From NCBI RefSeq assembly GCF_001968835.1, contig NZ_MRDE01000006.1, positions 1-64,000 of the forward strand: 64,000 nt of DNA, written 5' to 3'. Below are positions 16,266 through 25,432 of the stretch, piece after piece; the stretch's first letter is position 1; the number at the start of each line of letters is the position of its first letter. The translations under genes and the position numbers were made by a program. The stretch is from Tersicoccus phoenicis. Lineage in GTDB: Bacteria > Actinomycetota > Actinomycetes > Actinomycetales > Micrococcaceae. The notes below the pieces were generated by a model. That model searched no databases and was not told the origin of the DNA. It worked only from the letters and a program-made list of their open reading frames with translations.

Positions 16266-17890
16266 AGTCCGAGGGCTTTCTGCGATTGGCGGTAGAGCAG
16301 GTAGGTCATGGGTAAGGAGATGACGATCATGGCCAGCGCGTACGGGGCCGCGGCGGCGTAGTCCAGCTCGGCGCTCAGCGACCAGAACCGGGTGGCCAGC
16401 GTGCGGGTGCCGGTGGGGGCGAGCAGCAGCGTGGCGGTCAGTTCGTTGACGACGCCGAGGAAGGTCAGTGCTCCGGCGGCGGCAGCGGCCGGAGCGGTCA
16501 GCCGCAGGGTGACCCGGACGAACGTGCGCACCGGTCCCCCGCCCAGGGCGGCCGCGGCCTCCTCCAACTGGTGCGGGACCTGCGCGATGCCGGCCCGCAG
16601 GTTGACCAGGGCGCGGGGCAGCAGCAGCAGCACGTAGGCGGCGATCACGACCGGCAGGGTCTGGTACAGCGGGTAGAACCAGTGCACGGTGACCGTGATG
16701 AACGCCAGGCCCACCACGATGGCGGGCATCGAACTGGCGACGTAGTCGACGCTCTCGAGCAAAGCGCTGAACCGGCCCGGGAACCGGACGGTGAGCCATG
16801 CGACCGGATACGCGAGCACCGTCGTCGCCAACGCGCCGAGGACGCCGAATCCGATCGACTGGCCCAGCGCTGCGGACAGTTCCGGAAGGTCCCAAGCGGC
16901 GACGCCGCCGGCGAACAGCCACCGGCCGATGCTGTACAGCGGCACGCCGAGCGCGAGGATCAGCAGCGCGACGACGAATGCCGTCGACGGGACCGTCCAG
17001 CCGCGCAACCGGGAGATGCCGGGACCGCCGGAGGAACCGGAGCCGACCTTCGCGTACCGTGCGTTGCCCCGCGCGGATGCCTCGATCACCAGCAACACCA
17101 GGCACAGGCCGACCAGCACGGCGGCGAGCATGTTGGCCGCGCTGCTGTTGAAGGTGGACTTGTACTGATCCATGATCGCCGTGGTGAAGGTGTCGAACCG
17201 GATCATCGAGAACGCACCGAACTCGGCCAGCAGGTGCAGCGCCACGACCAGGGAGCCGCCCAGCACCGCGATCCGCAGTTGCGGCAGGACCACGCGCAGG
17301 AACACCCGCCACGGCCCCTGACCCAGGGATGCGGCGGACTGTTCGAGCGCCGGATCCAGCCGGCGCAGCATGGCCGCGGCCGGGATGTAGACGAGCGGGA
17401 AGTAGGAGAGCACGGAGATCAGCACCCCACCGGTGAGCCCCGCCAGGCGCGGCATCGTACTGATCCAGGCGTAGCTGTTGACGAAAGCCGGGATCGCGAG
17501 CGGCGCGGCGAGCAGCAGCGACCAGACCCGCGCGCCGGGCAGGTCGGTGCGTTCCACCAGCCACGCGGCGGTGACACCGAGCACCACGCACAGCGGCACG
17601 GTCAGGGCCACCAGGGCCACCGTGTTGGTCAGCAGCAGCCCGACCCGCGGTCGGAGGACCAGCCCCGCAGCGGTCTGCGGGTCGGTCGTCACCGTGCTCA
17701 CCGCCACGAACCCCAGGGGGATCAGGGTCGCCGCCGCGACCGCGGCCGCGGCGACGACGACGAGCAGCGGCGGCCGTGCGACGGACCGGGGTGAACGACC
17801 GGCCCGCCGCGTCCGGCATCCCGGGCGCGGGGTCCTGTTCGCGGGGCCGTTCAGCGGGACGACGCCCTCCGCCGGCGGAGGTGCCGGCAC
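16262..17890 (-). CDS. Fe(3+) ABC transporter permease, fused double-domain
   Basis: The 542-residue integral membrane protein has two binding-protein-dependent transport permease domains in one chain, about twelve helices in all, as in FbpB. Each half has an EAA loop: EQSAASLGQGPWRVFLRVVL in the first half and EEAAAALGGGPVRTFVRVTL in the second, both contacting the ATPase. The first 35 residues are Pro/Arg-rich and divergent, and the GTG at 17890 has no good ribosome binding site, so the true start may be a little downstream. It lies 83 bases after the binding-protein gene and overlaps the ATPase gene. Confidence 0.88.
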
Positions 17891-17973
17891 CCCACGACCG
17901 TGTCCCGCAGCGGGGACGCCCGGTGCCGGCGTCCGCCCGGGGGCGGGGCCGGCACCGGTGGCCTGATGACTGC

Positions 17974-19020
17974 TCAGAGCAGACCGGCCTTCGTCATCAG
18001 GTTCACGACCTCACTGCCGTTGAGCTCACTGAGCTTCACATCCGGGTACTGCAGCTGGTCCAGGGGAACCAGACCCTTCCGGGCGGGTACACCGGGGTTC
18101 ACGGTGTACTCGTTCGCGTTGTCCTGCAGCACCTTCTGCCCGTCCGGGCCGGTGAGGTACTCGAGGAACTTCTGGGCGTTCGCCTGCTTCGTGCTCGACC
18201 GGAGCACACCGCCGCCGGACACCGAGACGAAGGCTCCCGGATCCTGGTTCTTGAAATAGCCCAGGGCTACCTTGTTGCTGTTCTCGCCGGTCTTCGCCTG
18301 GTCGTTGAAGAAGTAGTAGTGGAAGATGACGCCGCCGTCGATCTCCCCGGTGTTGACGGCCTTCATCACCGCGCTGTTGCTCTTGTACGCCTTCGCACCC
18401 GACTGCAGGGCGCTCAGCCATGCGCTGGTCGCGTCCTTGCCCTTCAGCTGCAGCATGGCCGAGACGATGGCCTGGAAGTCGGCGCCCGACGGCGCGGCAC
18501 CCCACCGGCCCTTCCAGCGCTGGTCCTGCAGATCCATCAAGGACTTCGGCAATCGGCCCGGGGTCAGCTTGTCCTTGTTGTAGACGAAGACGGTGGACCG
18601 GGCGGCGATGCCGGTCCAGGTGTTCGACGCGGGCCGGAACTGGGCCGGCACGTTGTCGCGAACCGCGGAGGACGTGTCAGCGAACAGTCCGGCGTTCTCC
18701 ACCTGGCTCATGGCCGGCGAGTTCTCGGTGAGGAACACGTCGGCGGGCGAGTTCGCGCCCTCCTGGATGATCTGGTTGCTCAGCTCGGTGTCCGACCCGT
18801 TGCGCAGCACGACCTTGACGCCGGTGCGTCGGGTGAAATCGTCCGCCCACTGCTGGCCCAGGGTCTCGTGCTGCGCGTTGTACACAGTGATGCCGTCCCC
18901 GGCGGCCGCGGGCGAGTTCCCGGCCGCCCCGGTGTTCACCGGCCCGGAGCCGCAGGCACTCAGGGCGAGGGAGGCGCCGACCAGCAGCGCCACCGCTGCG
19001 GTGCGGGGAGTGAATCTCAT
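17974..19020 (-). CDS. Fe(3+) ABC transporter substrate-binding lipoprotein
   Basis: A 348-residue lipoprotein with a signal peptide (MRFTPRTAAVALLVGASL) and lipobox LSAC at Cys23. The mature part begins ITVYNAQHETLGQQWADDFT, typical of the periplasmic ferric-binding (FbpA/SfuA) fold, and has HYYFFNDQAK and VSVSGGGVLRSS, consistent with iron coordination by Tyr residues. On a Gram-positive surface it would capture ferric iron or xenosiderophore iron and deliver it to the permease. It is the first gene of the unit; the region before it carries an iron-box-like sequence and a 26-bp palindrome. Confidence 0.91.
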   Translation of the reverse strand: MRFTPRTAAVALLVGASLALSACGSGPVNTGAAGNSPAAAGDGITVYNAQHETLGQQWADDFTRRTGVKVVLRNGSDTELSNQIIQEGANSPADVFLTENSPAMSQVENAGLFADTSSAVRDNVPAQFRPASNTWTGIAARSTVFVYNKDKLTPGRLPKSLMDLQDQRWKGRWGAAPSGADFQAIVSAMLQLKGKDATSAWLSALQSGAKAYKSNSAVMKAVNTGEIDGGVIFHYYFFNDQAKTGENSNKVALGYFKNQDPGAFVSVSGGGVLRSSTKQANAQKFLEYLTGPDGQKVLQDNANEYTVNPGVPARKGLVPLDQLQYPDVKLSELNGSEVVNLMTKAGLL

Positions 19021-19066
19021 CGTGGACCTTCCGTTCGGGGGATGAGCGCCGATTGCGCGCAGCGGG

Positions 19067-19085
19067 TAAGGGTTGCCTCACCACA
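19067..19085 (-). promoter_or_regulatory. Candidate DtxR/IdeR-type iron box
   Basis: TAAGGGTTGCCTCACCACA (plus strand) matches the known actinobacterial iron-box consensus TTAGGTTAGGCTCACCTAA at 13 of 19 positions. It is 46 bases upstream of the iron-binding lipoprotein start, where an iron-dependent repressor would be expected. Confidence 0.4.
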
Positions 19086-19111
19086 GGGACACCGTAGACG
19101 AACGGACGACG

Positions 19112-19137
19112 ATTAGCCAACATAAATGTTCGCTAAT
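19112..19137. promoter_or_regulatory. 26-bp near-perfect palindrome, candidate operator
   Basis: ATTAGCCAACAT, then AA, then ATGTTCGCTAAT: two 12-base arms with one mismatch around a 2-base centre. It lies in the divergent region between the Fe(3+) importer and the APC permease and could control either or both. I do not recognise the regulator. Confidence 0.6.
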
Positions 19138-19241
19138 GAATGAGCGGGCCCGGTGGACGCCGTCGACCGTTACGGTGGCGCGTCCCGGCACCGTAACGTT
19201 GGACGCAGCCACCTTCGCACCGAACCGGCACGGGAGCAGCC

Positions 19242-20744
19242 ATGAGCCTCATGCGGACCAAATCGATCGAGCAGTCGATCCGGGACTCCGACGAGCCCGG
19301 GCACGACCTCAAGCGGTCGCTCAACGCCTGGGACCTGGCCATCATGGGCGTGGCCGTCGCGGTGGGCGCGGGAATCTTCTCGGTCGGCGCGAACGCCGCA
19401 GCCAACTACGCCGGTCCGGCGGTCACCCTCTCCTTCGTGCTCGCCGCTGTCACCTGCGGACTGGCGATCATGTGCTACGCCGAGTTCGCGTCCACCATCC
19501 CGGTCGCGGGCAGCGCCTACACCTACACCTACGCGACGCTCGGCGAGCTGCTGGCCTGGATCATCGGCTGGGACCTGATCCTGGAGCTGCTGGCCGCAGG
19601 GGCGGTGATCGCCAAGTACTGGGGGGTATACCTCTCCAACGTGTTCAGCCTGTTCCAGGTCGACGTGCCGACCACCCTGCGCCTCGGGCCGGTGGCGTTC
19701 GACTGGGGCCCGTTCGTCATCGTCGCCGTCTTCACGGTGCTGCTGATCCTGGGCACCAGGCTCTCGACGATGGTCAACAACGTGTTCACCATCATCAAGG
19801 TCGGCATCGTCGTCTTCGTCATCGTCGTCGGCTTCACCTTCGTCAAGGCGGAGAACTTCACGCCGTTCGTCCCGCCCGCGCAGACACCGGCCGGTGGCGG
19901 CAGCGTGCTGACCCAGTCGCTCCTCTCGTTCCTCACCGGGTCCGCGCCGGCCCAGTACGGGATCTTCGGCATCTTCTCGGGTGCGGCCCTGGTGTTCTTC
20001 GCCTTCATCGGGTTCGACGTCGTCGCGACCTCGGCGGAGGAGGTCAAGAACCCGCAGAAGAACCTTCCCCGCGGCATCTTCGGCGGCCTGATCCTGGTCA
20101 GCGTGCTGTACATCCTCACCACCCTGGCGCTCACCGGCATGTCCTCCTACCAGGACCTGGCGAAGGCTGAGAACCCGTCGCTGGCGACGGCGTTCGTCCA
20201 GGTCGGTGCGCCGTGGGCCGCCCAGGTGATCTCCGTGGGCATCCTGATCGGCCTGACCACGGTGATCATGGTGCTGCTGATGGGTCTGGCGCGCGTGCTG
20301 CTCGCCCTCAGTCGCGACGGGCTGCTGCCCCGTTGGCTCTCCGCGACCTCCGCCAGGCACAAGACACCCGTGCGGCTACAGCTGATCTGCGGCGCCGCGG
20401 TGGCGCTGATCGCGGCGTTGACCGACGTGGCCTGGCTCGAGGAGATGATCAACATCGGCACGCTCTCGGCGTTCGTGCTGGTCAGCATCGGCGTGGTGGT
20501 GCTGCGGCGCAAGCGCCCGGACCTGCCGCGCGGCTACCGGGTGCCGCTCTCCCCCGGGTTGCCGATCCTCTCGGCCGTGCTGTGCTTCTACTTGATGCTC
20601 AACCTGGCCGTCGAGTCCTGGCTCCGGTTCGTCGTCTGGTTGGTGATCGGCTTCGTCATCTACTTCGCCTACGGCCGCCGGCACGCCCGGGTGGGCCTGA
20701 TGAACGACCCGGTGCGCACGCGCCTGGCCGACACCGGGCGCTGA
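19242..20744 (+). CDS. APC-superfamily amino acid permease
   Basis: The 500-residue membrane protein has about twelve to fourteen helices. It begins with the DLKRSLNAWDLAIMGVAVAV segment of the cationic amino acid transporter/YhdG group, followed by GAGIFSVGA (the substrate-binding G-x-G-I/F loop of helix 1), EFASTIPVAGSAYTYTYATL and FFAFIGFDVVATSAEEVKNP, then FGGLILVSVLYILTTLALTG. It probably takes up a basic or branched-chain amino acid; the exact substrate is unknown. GGGAG precedes the ATG. It shares a divergent promoter region with the iron importer and its stop is four bases from htpX, transcribed towards it. Confidence 0.9.
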   Translation: MSLMRTKSIEQSIRDSDEPGHDLKRSLNAWDLAIMGVAVAVGAGIFSVGANAAANYAGPAVTLSFVLAAVTCGLAIMCYAEFASTIPVAGSAYTYTYATLGELLAWIIGWDLILELLAAGAVIAKYWGVYLSNVFSLFQVDVPTTLRLGPVAFDWGPFVIVAVFTVLLILGTRLSTMVNNVFTIIKVGIVVFVIVVGFTFVKAENFTPFVPPAQTPAGGGSVLTQSLLSFLTGSAPAQYGIFGIFSGAALVFFAFIGFDVVATSAEEVKNPQKNLPRGIFGGLILVSVLYILTTLALTGMSSYQDLAKAENPSLATAFVQVGAPWAAQVISVGILIGLTTVIMVLLMGLARVLLALSRDGLLPRWLSATSARHKTPVRLQLICGAAVALIAALTDVAWLEEMINIGTLSAFVLVSIGVVVLRRKRPDLPRGYRVPLSPGLPILSAVLCFYLMLNLAVESWLRFVVWLVIGFVIYFAYGRRHARVGLMNDPVRTRLADTGR

Positions 20745-20748
20745 CCGG

Positions 20749-21618
20749 TCAGCGACGGCCGGCCATCCGCTCGAGCCGCTCCACCCGGGCGTCCATCGGC
20801 GGGTGCGAGGCGAAGAGGGCGGCGACGCCGCCACCCCGGCGGAAGGGGTTGGCGATCATCAGGTGCGAGGTGTTGACCAGTTTCTGATCCTGCGGCAGCG
20901 GGGCACGCTGGGTGCCCCGCTGCAGCTTGCGCAGCGCCGAGGCGAGAGCGAGTGGGTCGTTCGTCAGGGTCGAGCCGTCCTCGTCCGCGTCGAACTCCCG
21001 CGTGCGGCTGATCGCGGACTGCACCACCATCGCCGCGATCGGGGCGAGCAGCGAGGTGGCCAGGACCGCGAGAATGTTGCCGCCGTTACGGTCCCGTCCA
21101 CCGCCGAAGAAGAGCGCGAACTGTGCGAGGGACGTGATCACCCCGGCGACGGCGGCGGCCACCGACGACGTCAGGATGTCCCGGTTGTACACGTGCATCA
21201 ACTCGTGGCCGAGCACTCCGCGCAGCTCCCGCTCGTCCAGCAACGAGAGGATGCCCTCGGTGCAGCACACGGCCGCGTGCTGCGGATCCCGGCCGGTGGC
21301 GAACGCGTTGGGCGCCGCGGTCGGCGACACGTACAGCCGGGGCACCGGCTGGTTCGCGCGGGCGGACAGTTCCCGCACGATGCGGTACATTCCCGGCTGC
21401 TGCGCCTCGGTGACCGGGTACGCCTGCATCGAACGCAGCGCGATCTTGTCACTGTTCCAGTACCCGTACGCCGTCGTGCCGAGCCCGATCAGCAGGAACA
21501 GCCAGAGGAAAGCGCTGTTCCTGGTACCGACCGCCAGGGCGGCGCCCACCAGGAGCAGCAGCCCCATCATGCCGCCGAGCAGCAGGGTCGTCTTCAGGCC
21601 ATTGTGATGTCGGTGCAC
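20749..21618 (-). CDS. htpX: Zinc metalloprotease HtpX
   Basis: HtpX is a membrane-bound M48 protease for misfolded membrane proteins. The 289-residue model has two N-terminal helices ([38 protein letters not shown]), the zinc motif HELMH in [12 protein letters not shown], two further hydrophobic segments, and the third zinc ligand in [13 protein letters not shown]. The GTG at 21618 is chosen: the family starts with HRHHNGLKT, and CCAGGACG is six bases upstream. A longer ORF to 21732 exists but adds non-homologous residues. The 139 bases between it and the upstream MFS gene hold nothing recognisable. Confidence 0.94.
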   Translation of the reverse strand: MHRHHNGLKTTLLLGGMMGLLLLVGAALAVGTRNSAFLWLFLLIGLGTTAYGYWNSDKIALRSMQAYPVTEAQQPGMYRIVRELSARANQPVPRLYVSPTAAPNAFATGRDPQHAAVCCTEGILSLLDERELRGVLGHELMHVYNRDILTSSVAAAVAGVITSLAQFALFFGGGRDRNGGNILAVLATSLLAPIAAMVVQSAISRTREFDADEDGSTLTNDPLALASALRKLQRGTQRAPLPQDQKLVNTSHLMIANPFRRGGGVAALFASHPPMDARVERLERMAGRR

Positions 21619-21757
21619 GGTCCGTCCTGGGTCGGTGGTGGTCAACGAGGGTCTCATGGGGAACAACGCCCGGCAAGCGGGCCGTGTTCCGATTCGAAGG
21701 CGACTCCGGGGCAGCGTCCAGGCTGGCTCCACGCGGGAACGTTCTGCCCGCCGCGAC

Positions 21758-23080
21758 TCACGGCGTCGGGTGCCGCGCGTCGTACTGGCGGAAACCGGGC
21801 TGGGTCCAGGCCATCACGGCGGTCAGTGCCACGCACAGGATGCCGCCCAGGAGCAGGACGGCGCCCTCGGGGAACACCGTCGTCGTGCCCCCGGCCACCG
21901 CGTCACCGATCCGGGGACCGCCGGCCACCACGACGACGAAGACGCCGGAGAGCCGGCCGCGCAGGTGATCCGGTGCCGCGCTCTGCAGCATGGTGGACCG
22001 GAACACGGAGCTGATCGAGTCCGCCACCCCGGCCGCGGTGCAGGCCAGCAGCGCGGGCACCACCCACACCGAGACGCTGCCCGGACGATCGCGGCCCGCG
22101 GCCAGCACCGTCAGCCCCAGCGCGCCGATGCACAGGCCCCAGGCGACGACGGACCAGAGCACGGCGAGCCCCTGCCGGCGGACCGCTCCGAGCGGACCGG
22201 AGAAGAGGCCCGCGAGGAAGGATCCCAGGGCGATGGCGGCCAGCAGGGCACCGGCCGTCGCCTCTCCTCCCCCGAGGGACAACGCCGCGATGGCCGGAAT
22301 GAGCGCGCGTGGTGCCGCGGTGATCATGGCGATCAGGTCGACGACGAAGGTGCCGCGCACGTTGGGCCGGGTGGCCAGGAACGCGAAGCCCTCCAGCACC
22401 GAACGCAGTCCCGGCGACCCCGTCGCCCCCGTCGGGGTGAGCGAGGGCAGCGTCGCCAGTCCCCACCAGGCGAACGCGAACGAGAGCACGTCGAGCGTGT
22501 AGGTCCAGCCGTACCCGACGCTGGCCACCAGGAAGCCGCCGACCACGGGGCCGACCATGGCCGCCATCGTGAAAGTGATCATGCTCAGCGCGTTGGCGGC
22601 CGGGAGCAGGTCCGTGCCCACCAGCTGCGGGACGATCGCACTGCGCGTGGGCTGATTGACGGCGGTGCCCGCACTGTTGAGCGCGACCAGCAGGTAGAGC
22701 ACCCAGAGGTTCTCCGCACCGACCCAGGCCTGGATCGCCATCCCGGCACTGGAGGCCCACATGATGCCGGCCGAGAGGAGCGCGACCCGGCGCCGGTCGT
22801 GCACATCGGCGATCGAGCCGCCGTACAGGCCGAACACCACGAGCGGCACGAGGGCGAAGACGCCGAGGATGCCGACGTACAGGCTCTGCCCGGTGATGGC
22901 GAAGACCTGGAGGCTGACCGCGACGAGCGCGATGTTGCTGCCCATCGCGGAGAGGGACATCCCCGTCCACATCCGCCGGTAGGCCGGGCTGCGGCGCAAC
23001 GGGGTGAGGTCGGCGAGGAGGCGGGGCACCGGATCAGGGTACGGGGAACCGGCGGATGACGTCGCAGGTCGCGACGCCAT
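21758..23080 (-). CDS. MFS transporter (EntS/MefA-like exporter)
   Basis: The 440-residue integral membrane protein has about twelve helices. [20 protein letters not shown] at the start, the loop [20 protein letters not shown] and [20 protein letters not shown] are characteristic of the MFS_3/enterobactin exporter-like branch, which includes siderophore and macrolide exporters. The substrate is unknown; a neighbouring fur gene makes siderophore or stress-related export possible but not shown. It is divergent from fur, with less than 50 bases between them, so one operator could regulate both. Confidence 0.87.
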   Translation of the reverse strand: MASRPATSSAGSPYPDPVPRLLADLTPLRRSPAYRRMWTGMSLSAMGSNIALVAVSLQVFAITGQSLYVGILGVFALVPLVVFGLYGGSIADVHDRRRVALLSAGIMWASSAGMAIQAWVGAENLWVLYLLVALNSAGTAVNQPTRSAIVPQLVGTDLLPAANALSMITFTMAAMVGPVVGGFLVASVGYGWTYTLDVLSFAFAWWGLATLPSLTPTGATGSPGLRSVLEGFAFLATRPNVRGTFVVDLIAMITAAPRALIPAIAALSLGGGEATAGALLAAIALGSFLAGLFSGPLGAVRRQGLAVLWSVVAWGLCIGALGLTVLAAGRDRPGSVSVWVVPALLACTAAGVADSISSVFRSTMLQSAAPDHLRGRLSGVFVVVVAGGPRIGDAVAGGTTTVFPEGAVLLLGGILCVALTAVMAWTQPGFRQYDARHPTP

Positions 23081-23093
23081 CCGCGTCGCTTTT

Positions 23094-23120
23094 GTGAATA
23101 GTTCAGAAGAAGTGGTTCAC
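23094..23120. promoter_or_regulatory. Candidate Fur operator between MFS gene and fur
   Basis: An A/T-rich stretch in GC-rich surroundings contains the palindrome TGAATAGTTCA (23095-23105) and outer arms GTGAA/TTCAC (23094-23098, 23116-23120). It lies nine bases before the fur ATG, as FurA autoregulatory sites do. Confidence 0.45.
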
Positions 23121-23128
23121 TGGGGGTG

Positions 23129-23617
23129 ATGGAGACGACAGCAGGGCCGCACGCCGAACCGGACTGGCCGACGCAGTTGCGGGCGCACGCGCTGCGAGTC
23201 ACGCGGCCCCGCACCCAGGTGCTGGGAGCGGTCCGGGAGCATCCGCACGCCAGTGCGGACGAGGTGCACCGGGCGGTGCGCGTCGGGTTGCCGGAGATCA
23301 GCCTGCAGTCGGTCTACGTCGTCCTCGCGGATCTCGAACGGCACGGTCTGATCCGACGGATCGACGTCCCCGCGTCGCCGGCCCGGTACGAGACTCGGAC
23401 CGGCGACAACCATCATCACGCGCAGTGCGTTCGATGCCACCGCATCGTCGACGTCGACTGCGTCGTCGGGTCCGCCCCCTGCCTGGCGCCGGGCAGCGCG
23501 ACCGGCATGACCGTACTTTCCGCCGATGTCCTGTTCCGGGTCATCTGTGCGGACTGCCGGGAGAACGGCCCGGACAGCACCACCCGAGCACCGTTGCACG
23601 TATCGACCAAGGAGTGA
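23129..23617 (+). CDS. Fur-family metalloregulator (FurA/CatR-like)
   Basis: The 162-residue repressor has the N-terminal winged helix [20 protein letters not shown] and [20 protein letters not shown], then the metal-sensing [17 protein letters not shown] and a C-terminal CADC. The two CxxC-type pairs suggest a structural zinc, and the histidine cluster a regulatory metal. It is two bases upstream of the catalase start, so this is a furA-kat pair in which peroxide or iron status sets catalase synthesis. A GTG one codon earlier is an alternative start. TGAATAGTTCA before it is a likely binding site. Confidence 0.92.
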   Translation: METTAGPHAEPDWPTQLRAHALRVTRPRTQVLGAVREHPHASADEVHRAVRVGLPEISLQSVYVVLADLERHGLIRRIDVPASPARYETRTGDNHHHAQCVRCHRIVDVDCVVGSAPCLAPGSATGMTVLSADVLFRVICADCRENGPDSTTRAPLHVSTKE

Positions 23618-23619
23618 GC

Positions 23620-25125
23620 ATGTCGACCACCCCCCGTCCGACCGGACCCTTCACCACGACCAACAGCGGCGCGCCCGTCGCCAGCGACAACGAGTCGCTG
23701 ACCGTCGGCGCCGACGGCCCGGTCGTCCTGCACGACCACTACCTCGTCGAGAAGCTCGCCCAGTTCAACCGGGAACGGGTGCCCGAGCGCGTCGTCCACG
23801 CCAAGGGTGGAGGCGCGTTCGGTGTTCTGGAGACCACTGAGGACGTCTCGCAATACACCCGGGCAGCTCTCTTCCAGCCGGGAGTCCGGACCGAGATGTT
23901 GGCGCGGTTCTCCACCGTGGCCGGTGAGCAGGGCTCGCCCGACACCTGGCGTGACCCGCGCGGCTTCGCCCTGAAGTTCTACACCACCGAGGGCAACTAC
24001 GACCTGGTGGGCAACAACACCCCGGTGTTCTTCATCAAGGACGGGATCAAGTTCCCCGACTTCATCCACTCCCAGAAGCGCCTGCCCGGCTCCTCGCTGC
24101 GGGACAACGACATGCAGTGGGACTTCTGGTCGCTGCGTCCCGAGTCCTCCCACCAGGTGACCTGGGTGATGGGCGACCGCGGCATCCCGAAGACCTGGCG
24201 CCACATGGACGGCTTCGGTTCCCACACCTACCAGTGGATCAACGCGGCCGGCGAGCGGTTCTGGGTGAAGTACCACTTCAAGACCGACCAGGGCAACGAA
24301 TACCTGACCGGGGACGAGGCCGAACGCCTGGCCGGCGTGGACGCGGACCACCACCGCCGTGACCTGTTCGACGCGATCGAGGGGGGCGATTTCCCGTCCT
24401 GGACCCTGTACGTGCAGGTGATGCCGTACGAGGACGCGAAGACCTACCGGTTCAACCCGTTCGACCTGACCAAGGTCTGGCCGCACGGCGACTACCCGCT
24501 GATCAAGGTCGGCAGGATGACCCTGAACCGGAACCCGGAGAACTTCCACGCACAGATCGAACAGGCCTCGTTCGAGCCGTCCAACTTCGTGCCCGGCATC
24601 GCGACCAGTCCGGACAAGATGCTGCTGGCCCGCATCTTCTCGTACGCGGACGCCCACCGGTACCGGATCGGCGCGAACTACCAGGACCTGCCGGTGAACT
24701 ACCCGAAGAACGCCGTGGTCAGCTCCTACTCCAAGGAGGGGCCGATGCGGTACACCTTCAACGCGCCGGACGTTCCGGTCTACGCGCCGAACAGCTTCGG
24801 CGGCCCGCACGCCGATGCGGGGAGGGCGGCCGAGTCCGCCGGCTGGGACGCCGACGGTGAGTTGGTGCGCGCCGCAGCGACCCTGCACCCGGAGGACGAC
24901 GACGTCGTCCAGCCCCGCACGATGTACCGCGAGGTGCTCGACGCGGCCGCGCGGGAACGCCTGGTGGGCAACATCGCCGGTCACATCTCCGGTGTCCGCA
25001 CCGACGACATCCGCGAACGGGCGTTCCGGTACTGGGACAACATCGACACCGAGCTCGGTTCCCGTGTCCGGGACGCGTACGCGCGGGCGCAGGCCGAGCA
25101 GGATCAGCCGGTCGCGACCGTCTGA
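23620..25125 (+). CDS. katA: Monofunctional heme catalase KatA
   Basis: A cytosolic catalase that dismutates hydrogen peroxide. The 501-residue length is that of the small-subunit, NADPH-binding clade. Motifs seen are the catalytic His near residue 60 in [12 protein letters not shown], the active Asn in [20 protein letters not shown] and the proximal heme ligand Tyr in [21 protein letters not shown] is five bases before the ATG. It is translated from the fur transcript, two bases after the fur stop; FurA-type repression relieved by peroxide is expected. Two nested hairpins follow. A second, Mn-type catalase is encoded elsewhere in the window. Confidence 0.97.
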   Translation: MSTTPRPTGPFTTTNSGAPVASDNESLTVGADGPVVLHDHYLVEKLAQFNRERVPERVVHAKGGGAFGVLETTEDVSQYTRAALFQPGVRTEMLARFSTVAGEQGSPDTWRDPRGFALKFYTTEGNYDLVGNNTPVFFIKDGIKFPDFIHSQKRLPGSSLRDNDMQWDFWSLRPESSHQVTWVMGDRGIPKTWRHMDGFGSHTYQWINAAGERFWVKYHFKTDQGNEYLTGDEAERLAGVDADHHRRDLFDAIEGGDFPSWTLYVQVMPYEDAKTYRFNPFDLTKVWPHGDYPLIKVGRMTLNRNPENFHAQIEQASFEPSNFVPGIATSPDKMLLARIFSYADAHRYRIGANYQDLPVNYPKNAVVSSYSKEGPMRYTFNAPDVPVYAPNSFGGPHADAGRAAESAGWDADGELVRAAATLHPEDDDVVQPRTMYREVLDAAARERLVGNIAGHISGVRTDDIRERAFRYWDNIDTELGSRVRDAYARAQAEQDQPVATV

Positions 25126-25136
25126 CCGCTGGTTCG

Positions 25137-25191
25137 GGCAGCACGCCGAATTTCCCCCTGCAGGGGTTTGTGATCCGGTCGGCGTGCTGCC
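25137..25191 (+). terminator. Terminator after katA (nested hairpins)
   Basis: A perfect 13-bp outer stem (GGCAGCACGCCGA at 25137-25149 with 25179-25191) encloses a CCCCTGCAGGGG palindrome (25155-25166). It is just after the katA stop. Confidence 0.7.
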
Positions 25192-25313
25192 ATACTGATG
25201 GTGAGGCGGCTCGTGGAGATTTCCCCCAATCGTTCACTGAGAGCCTCCCTAGCCGGCCGGACTGGTCACCTATCCCCCCACTGGTAATCAGCCCGGCTGG
25301 CGCCTCACTTCGG

Positions 25314-25355
25314 CGAATGCCCGGTGGCGCGACGACGGTCCGCCCCGGGCATTCG
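25314..25355 (-). terminator. Hairpin downstream of the sigma factor gene
   Basis: An 11-bp stem (CGAATGCCCGG at 25314-25324 with 25345-25355) lies about 80 bases beyond the minus-strand stop of the large sigma-factor gene. The 25192-25432 stretch holds nothing else I can name. Confidence 0.5.
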
Positions 25356-25432
25356 TCGTCTCCGGCCGGCGAATCGGCCGCAGCCGTTGCGCCTGGGCTC
25401 CCGCTCCCGGACCGGAGTACCAGATCGGGGGA

